A stretch of DNA of 64,000 bases from Alangreenwoodia sp964438605 (GTDB taxonomy: Bacteria > Bacillota > Clostridia > Peptostreptococcales > Anaerovoracaceae), in the NCBI GenBank assembly GCA_964438605.1, contig CAYTKT010000005.1, positions 1 through 64,000 of the forward strand. Reading direction: 5' to 3'. Numbering within the stretch: position 1 is the first letter of the stretch; every line of letters starts with the position of its first letter. Position numbers and translations under genes: made by a program. Of this stretch, positions 10,632 to 20,604 are shown one piece after another. Under the pieces are notes generated by a model. That model worked only from the letters and a program-made list of their open reading frames with translations. It was not told the DNA's origin and did not search any database.

Positions 10632-12746
10632 CTATTTTACCTGATTTCCATTAGACGCATCTGTCGTCACAAACTCAAGGCGTTCGCCGTTATCAGCAAA
10701 CAAAATCATGCCCTTCGACTCCTGACCGCGCAGCTTCACCGGTTTCAGATTCGCAACGACGATAACATTCCTGCCTGTCATTTCTTCCGGCGTGTAATAA
10801 GATGCGACGCCCGAAACAATCTGCCTGACCTCACCGCCGACTTTTACCTGAGACACCAGCAGCCTGTCAGCCTTTGGATGCTTCTCACAGGAAAGAATCT
10901 TCCCGACACGAAAATCTATTTTGTCAAAATCATCAATCGTAATCTCCGGTTTCAGCGGTGGAAACTCCGCGGCGCCGCCTTCTGCATCTTCAGCGGACCC
11001 GATATCTGCACCAGTTTCCGCCGCATTCTTTACGCCTCCGTTTTCCTGCTTTTTTTGATCCGCCGCGCCTGATGGATTCGCCGCACCTGATGCGCCTGCC
11101 GAAACGCCGTCTTTTGCATCACCGTCCTGCGCACTCGCCGCCTTCGCTTTCGCTTTTGCCTTTGCTTCGGCAACTGACGCCGCCGTCATCGCCTCAAGCT
11201 CCGCGATTTCCTTCTCGATATCCAGACGCGGGAAAATCGGCTCGCCTCTGACGACCTTTTTCCCCTGCATCATATCAAACCGGCGCGTATCTTCCCATTT
11301 CACTTCTTCTTCTGAAATTCCCAGCTGTTCCCTGATTTTTTCCGACGTATTGTGAATAAACGGATGAATCAGAATCGAAATAATTCTGACAGACTCCATC
11401 AAATGGTGCATCACCGTATCAAGGCGCGGCTTTGACGCTTCCTCTTTCGCTAAAATCCACGGACTCGTCTCGTCGATATATTTATTCGTCCTGCGGATCA
11501 GTTTCCAGATTTCTTCAAGTGCCAGATTAAAGCTGAACTTATCCATGTACGCTTCCACCCGGTCAGCCGTCGTCAGCGCCATTTCGATCAGTTCCCCGTC
11601 AGGGTCCGCCTCCTCGCCCGGCGCGGGAATCACACCGCCGTCATATTTTTCAACCATGGCCACCGTCCGGCTCACGAGATTTCCCAAATCGTTAGCAAGA
11701 TCATAATTAAGGCGGTTCAACATTACTTCATTGGTATATAATCCGTCCTGGCCAAACGCATATTCCCTGAGCAAAAAATACTTCAGCGCATCGATTCCGT
11801 AACGCTCAATCAGTTTGACAGGATCGACGACGTTTCCTCTCGATTTCGACATCTTGCCGCCTTCCAGCAAAATCCAGCCGTGGCCGAGAACGCGTTTCGG
11901 CAGCGGCGCTTCAAGAGACATGAGCATCGCCGGCCAGATGATAGAATGAAATCTGACGATCTCCTTTCCGACGAGATGAACGTCAGCCGGCCAAAATTTT
12001 TTGTAAAGCTCCGAGTCTTCATCCGGATAACCCAGCGCCGTCACGTAATTTGAAAGAGCGTCAAGCCATACGTATATGACATGTTTCTGGTCAATCGGAA
12101 CAGGGATTCCCCAGTCAAACGTGCTTCTGGAAATGCATAAGTCATCGAGCCCCTGACGGATAAAACTCAACATTTCGTTTCGCCTCGCCTCCGGTTGAAG
12201 AAATTCCGGATTATTTTCCAGCAAATCGATCAGCTGATCCTGATATTTTGAAAGACGGAAGAAATATGCTTCCTCCTTTGCCTTCTCAAGGGGTCTGCCG
12301 CAGTCAGGACACTTGCCGTCAGGAGCCTGAACTTCTGTCCAGAAGGCTTCGCACGGCGTACAATAAAGGCCCTCATATTCTCCTTTGTAAATATCACCCT
12401 TATCGTACATTTTATTGAAAATTTCCTGCACCCGCTCCACATGACGATCCTGCGTCGTTCGAATAAAATCATCATAGGAAATTTCCATCGTATCCCAGAG
12501 TTTAATAATCCTTCCTACTACATCGTCCACGTATTCCTGCGGTGTCACACCGTTTTCCTGCGCTGCCTTCTGAATCTTCTGACCATGCTCATCCGTGCCT
12601 GTCAGAAAACGGACGTCATAACCAGTCGCCCGCTTAAACCGCGCCATGGCGTCCGCCATAACAGTGCAGTACGTATGGCCGATGTGAAGGTCAGCACTCG
12701 GATAATAAATCGGTGTCGTTATATAAAATGTCTTTTTTTCATCCAT
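10632..12746 (-). CDS. metG: Methionyl-tRNA synthetase with C-terminal tRNA-binding domain
   Basis: Charges tRNA-Met for initiation and elongation. The 704-residue protein has the HIGH-type motif in SADLHIGHTYC, a four-cysteine zinc knuckle (CTPC ... CPDC, about residues 127-145), KMSKSRGN, and a helical anticodon-binding domain. The C-terminal EMAPII-like tRNA-binding domain begins at IDDFDKIDFRVGKIL. An Ala/Gly/Lys-rich linker of about 70 residues (near 10965-11170), beginning with an AKAKAKAK run, separates the last two domains and is longer than usual. AAGGAG precedes the ATG. Confidence 0.97.
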   Translation of the reverse strand: MDEKKTFYITTPIYYPSADLHIGHTYCTVMADAMARFKRATGYDVRFLTGTDEHGQKIQKAAQENGVTPQEYVDDVVGRIIKLWDTMEISYDDFIRTTQDRHVERVQEIFNKMYDKGDIYKGEYEGLYCTPCEAFWTEVQAPDGKCPDCGRPLEKAKEEAYFFRLSKYQDQLIDLLENNPEFLQPEARRNEMLSFIRQGLDDLCISRSTFDWGIPVPIDQKHVIYVWLDALSNYVTALGYPDEDSELYKKFWPADVHLVGKEIVRFHSIIWPAMLMSLEAPLPKRVLGHGWILLEGGKMSKSRGNVVDPVKLIERYGIDALKYFLLREYAFGQDGLYTNEVMLNRLNYDLANDLGNLVSRTVAMVEKYDGGVIPAPGEEADPDGELIEMALTTADRVEAYMDKFSFNLALEEIWKLIRRTNKYIDETSPWILAKEEASKPRLDTVMHHLMESVRIISILIHPFIHNTSEKIREQLGISEEEVKWEDTRRFDMMQGKKVVRGEPIFPRLDIEKEIAELEAMTAASVAEAKAKAKAKAASAQDGDAKDGVSAGASGAANPSGAADQKKQENGGVKNAAETGADIGSAEDAEGGAAEFPPLKPEITIDDFDKIDFRVGKILSCEKHPKADRLLVSQVKVGGEVRQIVSGVASYYTPEEMTGRNVIVVANLKPVKLRGQESKGMILFADNGERLEFVTTDASNGNQVK

Positions 12747-13505
12747 ATTTCGTAAACTCCTTTTCCTGCCGCCGAATCCGTCTACAACACTGTTTTTGCC
12801 GCCATTCAGGCCCTCTATATCCGGCCGCGCCGATAGATAGTTTTCAGCATATCATATATATTCTTCCAAATCAACACATTCCACCGATTCCAGCTGTTTT
12901 CCCATGCGCTTTAACGCCACACGCCCGTGTTTTTCTATATTACAACCCCACCGCGTTACGGTAAAAAACAAAAATACTGCAAATTTTCACAGCCTGCCTG
13001 CTGCACCCTGATATTTCACAGTCCTTATCTCTTATTCCTTATCAATATCCGGCGGCGTCTTCCCGCTTCATCCGGCCGGATTTTCGCACAGAAAAAGACA
13101 CCGTGGCCTACGGTGTCCTTTCCCGATAAAACATCGGTTGATATGTTAAGAGTGAGTGTATTTCGCAATGCCGTAATGACATGCCAGAAGTCCGGCGCCG
13201 GAAATTAACGCCGGCTGCCAAGATAAGGAATTATGTTCCTTATCTTGTTCTGACAATATTTATTATACTCATTTTTATCAAGAAAGATATGGCCCAAAAA
13301 GGATACTATTTTATTTGGAGCGCCCGGCTCGGATCATTTTCCGCCGCCCGCTGTTCTCCGTCCTGCCTCTGACACACTTGAAATAACACACTCTCTGCCA
13401 TAAAACACCGCTCCATATTCCATATACAAATCTGTATCATTTTTTTAATTTTCCGTACCAGCAGACAACGGCTTTCATTTTTTCCATAAATAAAATTCTC
13501 TTTTA
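12747..13505. other. Intergenic region between metG and the LuxR-type gene
   Basis: About 760 bases. It holds the terminator at 13092-13118. It also holds an 11-bp hairpin near 13219-13245 (AAGATAAGGAA / TTCCTTATCTT) that lacks a good T tract. The small frame that overlaps the regulator's stop codon has no protein character. No RNA gene is recognised. Confidence 0.5.
13092..13118 (-). terminator. Rho-independent terminator
   Basis: Reading the minus strand, GACACCGT and ACGGTGTC form an 8-bp perfect stem with a 5-base loop, directly followed by five T. It would end the leftward transcript of the LuxR-type regulator and wecB. Confidence 0.7.
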
Positions 13506-15983
13506 TCACTTTGAAATCATACTCTTATATTTTGCGATTGCATCGGCTTTTTTGTTCACTTTCATTTTGTCATAAGCTGAAGCAATATGCTTCTTGACCG
13601 TAGAATGGGAAACGAACAGAATCTTTGAAATCGCTTCCGCAGTGTAGCCTTCGATGACTAAATCCATGACCTCACATTCACGCTTGGTCAGCGGCAGACG
13701 ACGTTTCCCGTCGCTGCGGCATATTTTGCGCGCTTTTACAAAATCTTTTGCAAGCGGAATAATCTTCTGCGCAAACGGCGTCTGAATGGCTTCGAGAATT
13801 GGAATCAATTCATAAGCATGTTCAGCAAAAATCACAACGCAGTCATCCGGTTCAGCCAACTCAAGCGCCTCTTCCAGAATCGGCTGAGCCGCCTCAAGGC
13901 CGCTCGTATGGTACTTGCAGATGCAGTCGAAAATCATCGTAACAATCACACCGATCACACACTGCCGTTCCGTATAGAGCCTGAAAAGATATGGACACAT
14001 GCTTTCAAGCTCCGTATAATCGCCCCGCTCGCAGAGAATTTTGGCCACAATGACATAACCTGAATCCCGCGCAGGCGCCATCAACTTTGCTTCTGAAATC
14101 ATACCTTCGCTAAGCCAGCGCGGAATCTGGTCGTACCTGCCCATATAACTGTAAACATAAGCGAGAATAAATTCATAACAGCTCAGCAGCACTGAATTAC
14201 CCAGATTTTCCACTTCCTGTATCAGCTGAAGCAGAATTTCATCAATGTCCTTAACGCGTCCCTGGCTCATCGCAAGACGAAGCAAAATAAACGATGCGGA
14301 AAGCACAATACAATGCTGTTCCCGTGCGCGGGCCTTGTAAAGCGCTTTATAAGCTGCAATCTCAGAAGCCTCGAAGTTACCCATCATATATTCGTACTCG
14401 CTGCGCACGAGATATTCATAGCCGGCGCCGCAGCCGTTGGCTATATGATTAAAAATTTCAAACTCCCGTTCCACCATTTCAACGAGCTTCAGCATTTCGC
14501 CCCTCTTGCGGTGATACAAAAACAGTGTCAGCGGCACGCCAAAAGTGATAATAATATTGGAATTGAAAATCTTAGATGTTCCCCCGTTGAAAAACTCATT
14601 TGCCAGCTTGTAACAGTCGAACATTTTTTCCAGATCATTAAACGCCACAATGCTCTCGATCAGTGCAATCTCGCCCATAATCTGGCGTCTATCCGGCAGA
14701 TCCTTTTGTTTATTGTAATATTCGGAAGCTTCCTGCAGCATCTTTTTGCCCTGCTTGATGTCGATATAGACGCTGTAAGAATAAATATACGTCAGGTAGC
14801 CGATAGGATTCGACAATTTCGTTTTCAGATCCATCTTGTTGAAAGCACGAATTACGACTCTCGGCGCAGAACTCATCAGCATTGAGGAATTATACTCGGA
14901 CATGATGTCTAACACTTTTTCATGGTCATTACATTTGCTGAAAGCGCTGACAGCCCCGATACGGTTTCCAGCCGCCAGACACCAGTTGCCCTGGCGCTCA
15001 AAAATTTCCCGGTCGTCGATTCCCGATTTCTGAAATTCTTCTTTTAACAGAATACGCAGCATTTCATGAAAACTGTAAAGCCCTGATTTGTCGTCAAATT
15101 TGACGAAGCAGTTGCTCTCATACATAGAAACGATAATCGGTTTGACCTCGCGCTTTGTCGTAACAAACTGTGCCTGATCCAGTGTAAACCAGCTCAGTTT
15201 CGATAATATCAGCAGCATTTTCTGTTCTTCTTCATTGTAGCGCTCATAGACGGCGCTGCGCATCAGCTTCACGCCGCTTTCCATATTCGTAAACTCGCCA
15301 TAGGCCCGATAATACATGAGCGCCAGATAAAGCGCTGACGTCCAGCCCTTTGTCTTCTCATAAAGCTCATCTGCCTCCTGGACAGACAGCCTCGCGTCAT
15401 TCAGAGTAAAGAAATCCTCCGATTCACGCCGTGAAAACTCGAAATTTTCCTGAGTCATCAAGTGCGCCTTGCCCTGTGATACCAGTGCATCCACGTCCAT
15501 CAGCGGATAGGAACGCCCAATGAGAACGAAATGAAGACCCGGAATTCCTGCAAAAGCAACGCGCTCCACTACGTTAGACAGAAGGCGGCTCTGGCACAGA
15601 TGAACATCGTCAAGTACGACAACTGTTTCCGTCTCCATCGCTGACCTGATGTGCTCGATCAGTACGTCAAAATCGAAATCCGAGCGCGGCACGCCATATT
15701 CAAACATTTTTTTGCCAAGCTCGGCGTTTGTAATTTCTACGGTATGGCAAAATCTGACCCAAACCCAGACATCCTCTTCATTTTCATCGCTGAAGGAAAA
15801 CCAGACCGTCTTGACCCGTCTTTTCTTCCTCAGAAAATCGCGAACAGCTGTCGTCTTTCCAAATCCCATGCCGGAGATTACAAAAAAGAGCGGCATCGAA
15901 AAAATTTTGTCGAGATGCTTTTTCAGGTGCGCTCTATGCAGGATACGCGGCTTTATGATTTTCTGCTCTGAATTTTTTGACAT
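13506..15983 (-). CDS. MalT-like (LAL) transcriptional regulator with LuxR HTH
   Basis: Large ATP-binding transcriptional activator of the MalT/LAL type. The N-terminal STAND NTPase has a Walker A-like GMGFGKTTAVRDF (about residue 40) and a Walker B-like VVVLDDVHLC. A long helical, TPR-like sensor region follows. The C-terminal LuxR helix-turn-helix runs LTKRECEVMDLVIEGYTAEAI through STVKKHI. The start at 15983 has GGAGGC six bases upstream; that site lies inside wecB, whose stop is 31 bases further on, so the two genes overlap and are probably translationally coupled. The inducer is unknown. A second protein of this type lies at 54121. Confidence 0.9.
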   Translation of the reverse strand: MSKNSEQKIIKPRILHRAHLKKHLDKIFSMPLFFVISGMGFGKTTAVRDFLRKKRRVKTVWFSFSDENEEDVWVWVRFCHTVEITNAELGKKMFEYGVPRSDFDFDVLIEHIRSAMETETVVVLDDVHLCQSRLLSNVVERVAFAGIPGLHFVLIGRSYPLMDVDALVSQGKAHLMTQENFEFSRRESEDFFTLNDARLSVQEADELYEKTKGWTSALYLALMYYRAYGEFTNMESGVKLMRSAVYERYNEEEQKMLLILSKLSWFTLDQAQFVTTKREVKPIIVSMYESNCFVKFDDKSGLYSFHEMLRILLKEEFQKSGIDDREIFERQGNWCLAAGNRIGAVSAFSKCNDHEKVLDIMSEYNSSMLMSSAPRVVIRAFNKMDLKTKLSNPIGYLTYIYSYSVYIDIKQGKKMLQEASEYYNKQKDLPDRRQIMGEIALIESIVAFNDLEKMFDCYKLANEFFNGGTSKIFNSNIIITFGVPLTLFLYHRKRGEMLKLVEMVEREFEIFNHIANGCGAGYEYLVRSEYEYMMGNFEASEIAAYKALYKARAREQHCIVLSASFILLRLAMSQGRVKDIDEILLQLIQEVENLGNSVLLSCYEFILAYVYSYMGRYDQIPRWLSEGMISEAKLMAPARDSGYVIVAKILCERGDYTELESMCPYLFRLYTERQCVIGVIVTMIFDCICKYHTSGLEAAQPILEEALELAEPDDCVVIFAEHAYELIPILEAIQTPFAQKIIPLAKDFVKARKICRSDGKRRLPLTKRECEVMDLVIEGYTAEAISKILFVSHSTVKKHIASAYDKMKVNKKADAIAKYKSMISK

Positions 15984-17077
15984 TTTAAAGCCTCCAGTAT
16001 TCTGTCGCACGCAGCACCGTCTCCGTAAGGATTTGACGCCTGCGCCATAGCGTCATAAGCGCTCTGATCCGTAAGCAGCTGGCGGGCAAGAGATGCAACC
16101 GTTTCCCGTTCCACGCCTGCCAGTCTGACAGTTCCCGCTTTGACTGCCTCAGGGCGTTCCGTTTCCCTGCGGACGACGAGAACAGGCTTTCCCAGAGACG
16201 GGGCTTCCTCCTGCATCCCGCCGGAATCCGTAATAATAAAGTAGGATTTTGCCATTAAATTGACAAAAGGCTGATAGGCCAGCGGTTCGATCAGATGAAC
16301 GTTTTCGCATCCGCCGAAAATCCGTGACGCCGTCTCCCTGACCTTTGGATTCATATGAACAGGATAAACGACTTCCACATCACTAAATTCTTCCGCGATG
16401 TCGTGAATCGCATGAAAAATATTTTCCATATATTCTCCCAGATTTTCTCTGCGATGGCACGTCACAGCGATCACCCGTTTCGCGTTAAAATCAATCTGTT
16501 TCAGCGTTTCTTCTTCAAATTCGTAAGGCTTTCCGGCTACCTCAAGCAGCGCATCGACGACTGTATTTCCTGTGACAAACACGGACTCCTCCGCGATTCC
16601 TTCTTTTTTCAGATTTTCCAGATTGCGCTGCGTCGGTGCGAAATGGACGGACGCGAGACGGCCCGTCAGTACGCGGTTTGCTTCTTCGGGAAACGGCGAA
16701 TACATATCGTAAGTCCGCAGCCCCGCTTCCACATGTCCTACTGGAATCTTCCTGTAAAACGATGCCAGCGCCGCCGAAAAGGTAGTGCTCGTATCGCCGT
16801 GAACGAGAACGATGTCAGGCTCCTCCTTTGAAAGCACTTCATCAAGCCCTTTCAGGACGTTTGCCGTAATCATGGCCAGCGTCTGGTTCGGTTTCATAAT
16901 ATTCAAATCGTAATCAGGCGCCAGTCCGAAAAGCTCCAGAACCTGATCCAGCATTTCCCGATGCTGCGCCGTAACGCAGAGCACCGATTCAAAATACGGA
17001 TCCTGCTGAAGCTTTTTCACCAAAGGCGCCATCTTGATGGCTTCCGGCCTCGTACCGAAGACTGACATCACTTTCAT
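15953..17077 (-). CDS. wecB: UDP-N-acetylglucosamine 2-epimerase (non-hydrolysing)
   Basis: Interconverts UDP-GlcNAc and UDP-ManNAc, which feed wall teichoic acid-type or other surface polysaccharides. The 374-residue GT-B-fold protein has the standard opening VFGTRPEAIKMAPLV. It also has the substrate residues in HVEAGLRTYDMYSPFPEE, the histidine-bearing CHRRENLG, and TDSGGMQEEAPSLGKP with VVRRETERPEA. GGAGGG precedes the ATG. Its 3' end overlaps the regulator gene by 31 bases. A WecA/TagO-type transferase lies just upstream, which makes a surface-glycan role coherent. Confidence 0.95.
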   Translation of the reverse strand: MKVMSVFGTRPEAIKMAPLVKKLQQDPYFESVLCVTAQHREMLDQVLELFGLAPDYDLNIMKPNQTLAMITANVLKGLDEVLSKEEPDIVLVHGDTSTTFSAALASFYRKIPVGHVEAGLRTYDMYSPFPEEANRVLTGRLASVHFAPTQRNLENLKKEGIAEESVFVTGNTVVDALLEVAGKPYEFEEETLKQIDFNAKRVIAVTCHRRENLGEYMENIFHAIHDIAEEFSDVEVVYPVHMNPKVRETASRIFGGCENVHLIEPLAYQPFVNLMAKSYFIITDSGGMQEEAPSLGKPVLVVRRETERPEAVKAGTVRLAGVERETVASLARQLLTDQSAYDAMAQASNPYGDGAACDRILEALKCQKIQSRKS

Positions 17078-17342
17078 TTATTTTCCCTCCATCATTCTGA
17101 AACATTCCACCGGTTCTTTTCCGGCACTTTTATCTGGTGAAGCTGCTGCAAAACGGCGCTCTGTCATTTTTCCACCGGTCAGCGCACTATTCCTTCTCCG
17201 AATCTGACCGAAACACACCTGCTTTTACGTCAGTCATCCCGCCGTCCGAAACCGAAGGTTCCGCCGTTTTGATCGTACCAGTCTTTTCCTTCGGATTTGC
17301 GCCTGCCGTTCTGTCCTCTGCATCTGCCAGAGCGGTATCCGT

Positions 17343-18797
17343 TCATTCGTCCTTCGATGCTTCCGAATCTGCCCCTGTCGTCGGTTCGCCTTTTGCAGCT
17401 GACGAATCTACTTCCGTCGGTTCGCCCTTTTCAGCTGGCGAATCTACTTCCGTCGGTTCATTCTTCGCAGCTGCCGAACCCGCTCCTATCCATTCATCTT
17501 CTGGCACTGCCGAACCCGCTCCTGCTGATGCTCCGCCCGTCTCCCCGGACGGCGCATCAGCTTTCGACAGTTTGCCAAACGCAGCTTCCGAGCCAGTTCC
17601 CGCGTCTTCCTCTTTGCCGTTCTTTCCTTCTATCATAGTCTGCTGGGTATCACTTTCTGTATTCAACACATTCGCGTTCAAAGCATCCCCATCCTCAAAA
17701 TTTTTATTTTCTGCATTGTGAACCAATCCCTCATGAGAAATCCCCTTTAAAGTCGAATGATCAGCCACAAACACGCAGAGAAGCGCCACCGCTGTAACAA
17801 TCATAATAGCAGCCTCGATCAGTTCCCGTTTTACGATCATAATGGCAACCATTCCCATAACGGCACTGATACAGTACATAATCAGAACAGTCCGCCGCTG
17901 CCCCATGCCTCTGTTCATAATCCTGTGATGAACGTGGCCTTTGTCAGCTTCCATAATCGGCTGCCCGTTGACCCATCTGCGAATAATCGCAAAAGCCGTA
18001 TCGAAAATCGGCAGACCGAGCGCCAAAAACGGCACAATCGTCACGATCAGTGTCGCTCCTTTCGTAGAACCGAGTACAGAAATCGAGCCGATCATAAAGC
18101 CGAGATAAAGAGAACCGCTGTCACCCATAAAAATTTTGGCCGGATGAAAATTATACGGCAAAAATCCCAGCGCTCCGCCGGTGACTGCCATCATCGCTGC
18201 CGCAACGCCATACTGGCCGCTCAGAACGGACGCGTAGCTGATATAGGCCGACGCAATCGCCGCGACGCCAGCCGCCAGGCCATCCAGACCATCTATCAGA
18301 TTAATCGTGTTCGTAATGCCTACGATCCATATGACTGTAATGATAAAACTGATCACCAGCGGGAAATGGATATACGTCTCCATACTCAATGGATTTTTTA
18401 CAAAATTGATTCTGATGCCGCCGACGTAGATGATGGCCGCACAGAGTATCTGAAGCAAAAATTTCAGCTTTGCCGGCAATCCGCGCAGATCGTCGATAAC
18501 GCCCACCGCATAAATCAAAATTCCGCCGATAATAATTGTCACGACCTTCGGATCCGAGTGACAGAAAACAGCAAGTGCGATCTCCGTTCCTGCAAAAATC
18601 GCCATGCCGCCGAAACGCGGCATCGGCTTATGATGCATCCGCCTGTTGTCCTTGGGGATGTCCATCGCCCCGATTTTCGGTGCGATCCGGATGGCCACCG
18701 GCGTCAGCAGACATGCGATAACAAAGGCAGTCGCCAGTACCGAAAAATACGGCATAAAGCCAGTAAATCCATCTATTATGATCTGTTTTACACTCAT
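17343..18797 (-). CDS. WecA/TagO-type undecaprenyl-phosphate GlcNAc-1-phosphate transferase with repeat tail
   Basis: Polytopic membrane enzyme that transfers a sugar-1-phosphate from a UDP-sugar to undecaprenyl phosphate, starting surface glycan synthesis. Family marks are DNRRMHHKPMPRFGG, GVIDDLRG, INLIDGLDGLAAG (catalytic Asp), NFHPAKIFMGDSGS and the histidine motif GHVHHRIMNRGMGQ. The enzyme core ends near residue 350. A hydrophilic, presumably disordered tail of about 130 residues follows. Its end is tandemly repeated (EPTEVDS...AKG units, DNA period 36-39 bp at 17365-17475). Such a tail is not part of the known family. GAGGTAACG precedes the ATG. Confidence 0.92.
   Translation of the reverse strand: MSVKQIIIDGFTGFMPYFSVLATAFVIACLLTPVAIRIAPKIGAMDIPKDNRRMHHKPMPRFGGMAIFAGTEIALAVFCHSDPKVVTIIIGGILIYAVGVIDDLRGLPAKLKFLLQILCAAIIYVGGIRINFVKNPLSMETYIHFPLVISFIITVIWIVGITNTINLIDGLDGLAAGVAAIASAYISYASVLSGQYGVAAAMMAVTGGALGFLPYNFHPAKIFMGDSGSLYLGFMIGSISVLGSTKGATLIVTIVPFLALGLPIFDTAFAIIRRWVNGQPIMEADKGHVHHRIMNRGMGQRRTVLIMYCISAVMGMVAIMIVKRELIEAAIMIVTAVALLCVFVADHSTLKGISHEGLVHNAENKNFEDGDALNANVLNTESDTQQTMIEGKNGKEEDAGTGSEAAFGKLSKADAPSGETGGASAGAGSAVPEDEWIGAGSAAAKNEPTEVDSPAEKGEPTEVDSSAAKGEPTTGADSEASKDE
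17365..17475. repeat. 36-39 bp tandem repeat in the transferase tail
   Basis: Three adjacent units start at 17365, 17404 and 17440, with periods of 39 and 36 bases and a partial fourth from 17476. Each encodes a version of the acidic/polar unit GEPTEVDSxAAK. All periods are multiples of three, so copy-number change would keep the frame. Confidence 0.8.
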
Positions 18798-18927
18798 ATC
18801 GTTACCTCATAAAAATGCGCAGCCGATCCCCGTTCACGGGCCTGTCCGATTATCATTTCCTGCTGCACCCCTGTTTTCTGATACATTTCTTCCACAATTT
18901 ATCCAACCATCAATATCAAACAGCGAA

Positions 18928-19425
18928 CTACAACCGGTCGCCCGTTTCTCCGTCCGTCTGCTCCTGCTGAAACATCTTTTCAACTTTAAGACCCGCCTCC
19001 GAAAGCATCTGCTCTGCGCTTTCGTCCGGATAGCCTTCCTTGACGACGATCCGGCGAATCCCCGAATTGATAATCATTTTCGCGCAGAGAATACACGGCT
19101 GATTCGTGCAGTAAAGCGTAGCGTCCGCAATCGAAACTCCGAGATATGCCGCCTGAACGATCGCATTCTGCTCCGCATGAATCCCTCGGCACAATTCGTG
19201 GCGCTGTCCGGAAGGAATGTTCATCCTCTCCCGCTGACAGCCCCGGACGCTGCAATGCTCGATGCCGCCCGGCACGCCGTTGTAGCCCGTCGCTAAAATC
19301 CTGTGATCCTTGACGATAATCGCACCGACGGCCCGCCGCAGACACGTGGAACGTTTCCGCGCCACTTCAGCCATTTCCATAAAATATTCATCCCAGTCAG
19401 GTCTGTTATTGATTCTATCTATCAT
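18928..19425 (-). CDS. dCMP/ComE-type cytidine deaminase
   Basis: Zinc-dependent deaminase, probably converting dCMP to dUMP for thymidylate supply. The 165-residue protein has GIHAEQNAIVQAA with the zinc histidine and proton-shuttle glutamate, and NQPCILCAKMI with the two zinc cysteines. An internal segment with extra Cys/His (HCSVRGCQRE) is typical of the ComEB/dCMP deaminase subfamily. Its ATG overlaps the truA stop as ATGA, a sign of translational coupling. Confidence 0.92.
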   Translation of the reverse strand: MIDRINNRPDWDEYFMEMAEVARKRSTCLRRAVGAIIVKDHRILATGYNGVPGGIEHCSVRGCQRERMNIPSGQRHELCRGIHAEQNAIVQAAYLGVSIADATLYCTNQPCILCAKMIINSGIRRIVVKEGYPDESAEQMLSEAGLKVEKMFQQEQTDGETGDRL

Positions 19426-20417
19426 ATGTCATTCTCCCGAAAATACACTTCAGCCATGTAAAGGCCCTGAGGCGGAGCCGTGTGTCCCGCGCGGCTTCTG
19501 TCGCAGGAATCGAGAATCTCAGGCAGTGATTCAGCAGAAATACGGCCAAGGCCGACATCAACCAAAGTTCCTGCTATGATTCTTACCATATTATATAAAA
19601 ATCCATTTCCTTCTAACGAAACAGAAATTTCTCTACATTCACTACATTCACTGTCCGATTCTTCTTCAGAATCTAGCCGAAAAGCGGAATGAAAATTCGG
19701 TCCGGCAGAAATAATCCGCGTTGACATGCCTGCTGTCTGTCCTTGTATACCTGTGTTCTCCAATTTTTTGTCAGCAGTTTCCCCGGCTTGTCCCTCTGCT
19801 TCCGTCTGCAGCAAAGGCTGCGATTTTGATACTCTTTCAGTTCCCCACCGGGAAACAACATCTGCGGTTTCAAGCTCTGTGCGAAAAATTTTCCGCACCG
19901 TGCCACCCTTGAGATTACTCCCCGCGGCCATAAATCCTGCGAAATCGTGAGTTCCGGGAAAAGCCGCAAGCGCCCGGCGCATGGCGTCCACATCGAGACG
20001 CTGTTTTACATGATAGCGGTAATTGCGCAGAAACACGGGCATCTGCGGTCCGTTAAAAATGCGGTAAACATATTTTTTCCCTACAGCACTGAAACGCGCG
20101 TGAAATTCCGGACGAACCTGACGCACCGAAGTAATGCGCACGTCACTGCCCATCATACGGTTTTTCGTCAGCAGATCGTTTGCGGCTGGCATAATCCGCT
20201 CCACGGGAATTCCGAACTCTGCGGAAAACGTAGCACACTGGCCGAGAGCGTGAACTCCTGCGTCAGTCCTGCCCGTACCGTCGATGAGAATCTCCTGGCC
20301 GCACAAAAGCGAAAGAACGCGCTCCAGTTCGCCCTGCACAGTGCGCTTCCCCGGCTGACGCTGCCATCCGGAAAATCCGGCGCCGTCATATTCGATTGTC
20401 AGCAGGATATTTTTCAC
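19422..20417 (-). CDS. truA: tRNA pseudouridine synthase A, with insertion
   Basis: Forms pseudouridine at positions 38-40 of tRNA anticodon arms. The catalytic aspartate lies in DGTGRTDAGVHALGQ (about residue 52). The protein has 331 residues; TruA usually has about 250. The excess is one polar, Gln/Glu/Ser-rich block (about 19645-19865) between the IFRTELE strand and SLEGNGFLYNMVRII, so both conserved halves are intact around it. Start codon is GTG with AGAGGA upstream. It overlaps the deaminase gene by 4 bases. Confidence 0.94.
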   Translation of the reverse strand: MKNILLTIEYDGAGFSGWQRQPGKRTVQGELERVLSLLCGQEILIDGTGRTDAGVHALGQCATFSAEFGIPVERIMPAANDLLTKNRMMGSDVRITSVRQVRPEFHARFSAVGKKYVYRIFNGPQMPVFLRNYRYHVKQRLDVDAMRRALAAFPGTHDFAGFMAAGSNLKGGTVRKIFRTELETADVVSRWGTERVSKSQPLLQTEAEGQAGETADKKLENTGIQGQTAGMSTRIISAGPNFHSAFRLDSEEESDSECSECREISVSLEGNGFLYNMVRIIAGTLVDVGLGRISAESLPEILDSCDRSRAGHTAPPQGLYMAEVYFRENDI

Positions 20418-20527
20418 TTGATTCCTCTTTTTCCGTATATACCGAAAAGCATATAATTAAAGTTATTATATCATGATTTTTGCATTTTTCGATGAAATGT
20501 TCATGATATTTTATTTTCTTCCGCCTC

Positions 20528-20556
20528 TTGACTGGTAATATTTTACATGATATACT
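20528..20556 (+). promoter_or_regulatory. Sigma-70-type promoter for the prepilin peptidase gene
   Basis: TTGACT, a 17-base spacer and TATACT form a near-consensus promoter ending about 50 bases before the prepilin peptidase ATG. It lies in the divergent gap between truA and that gene. Confidence 0.7.
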
Positions 20557-20604
20557 CATGTGTGTCAATATCTGGAATGCAAAAAAAGAAGGAAAAAACG
20601 AAAT

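Noticed and set aside
13306..13509. 67-residue minus-strand frame after the MalT-like regulator
   Set aside because: No ribosome binding site, no recognisable protein character, and it overlaps the regulator stop. It lies upstream of the terminator as part of the 3' region.
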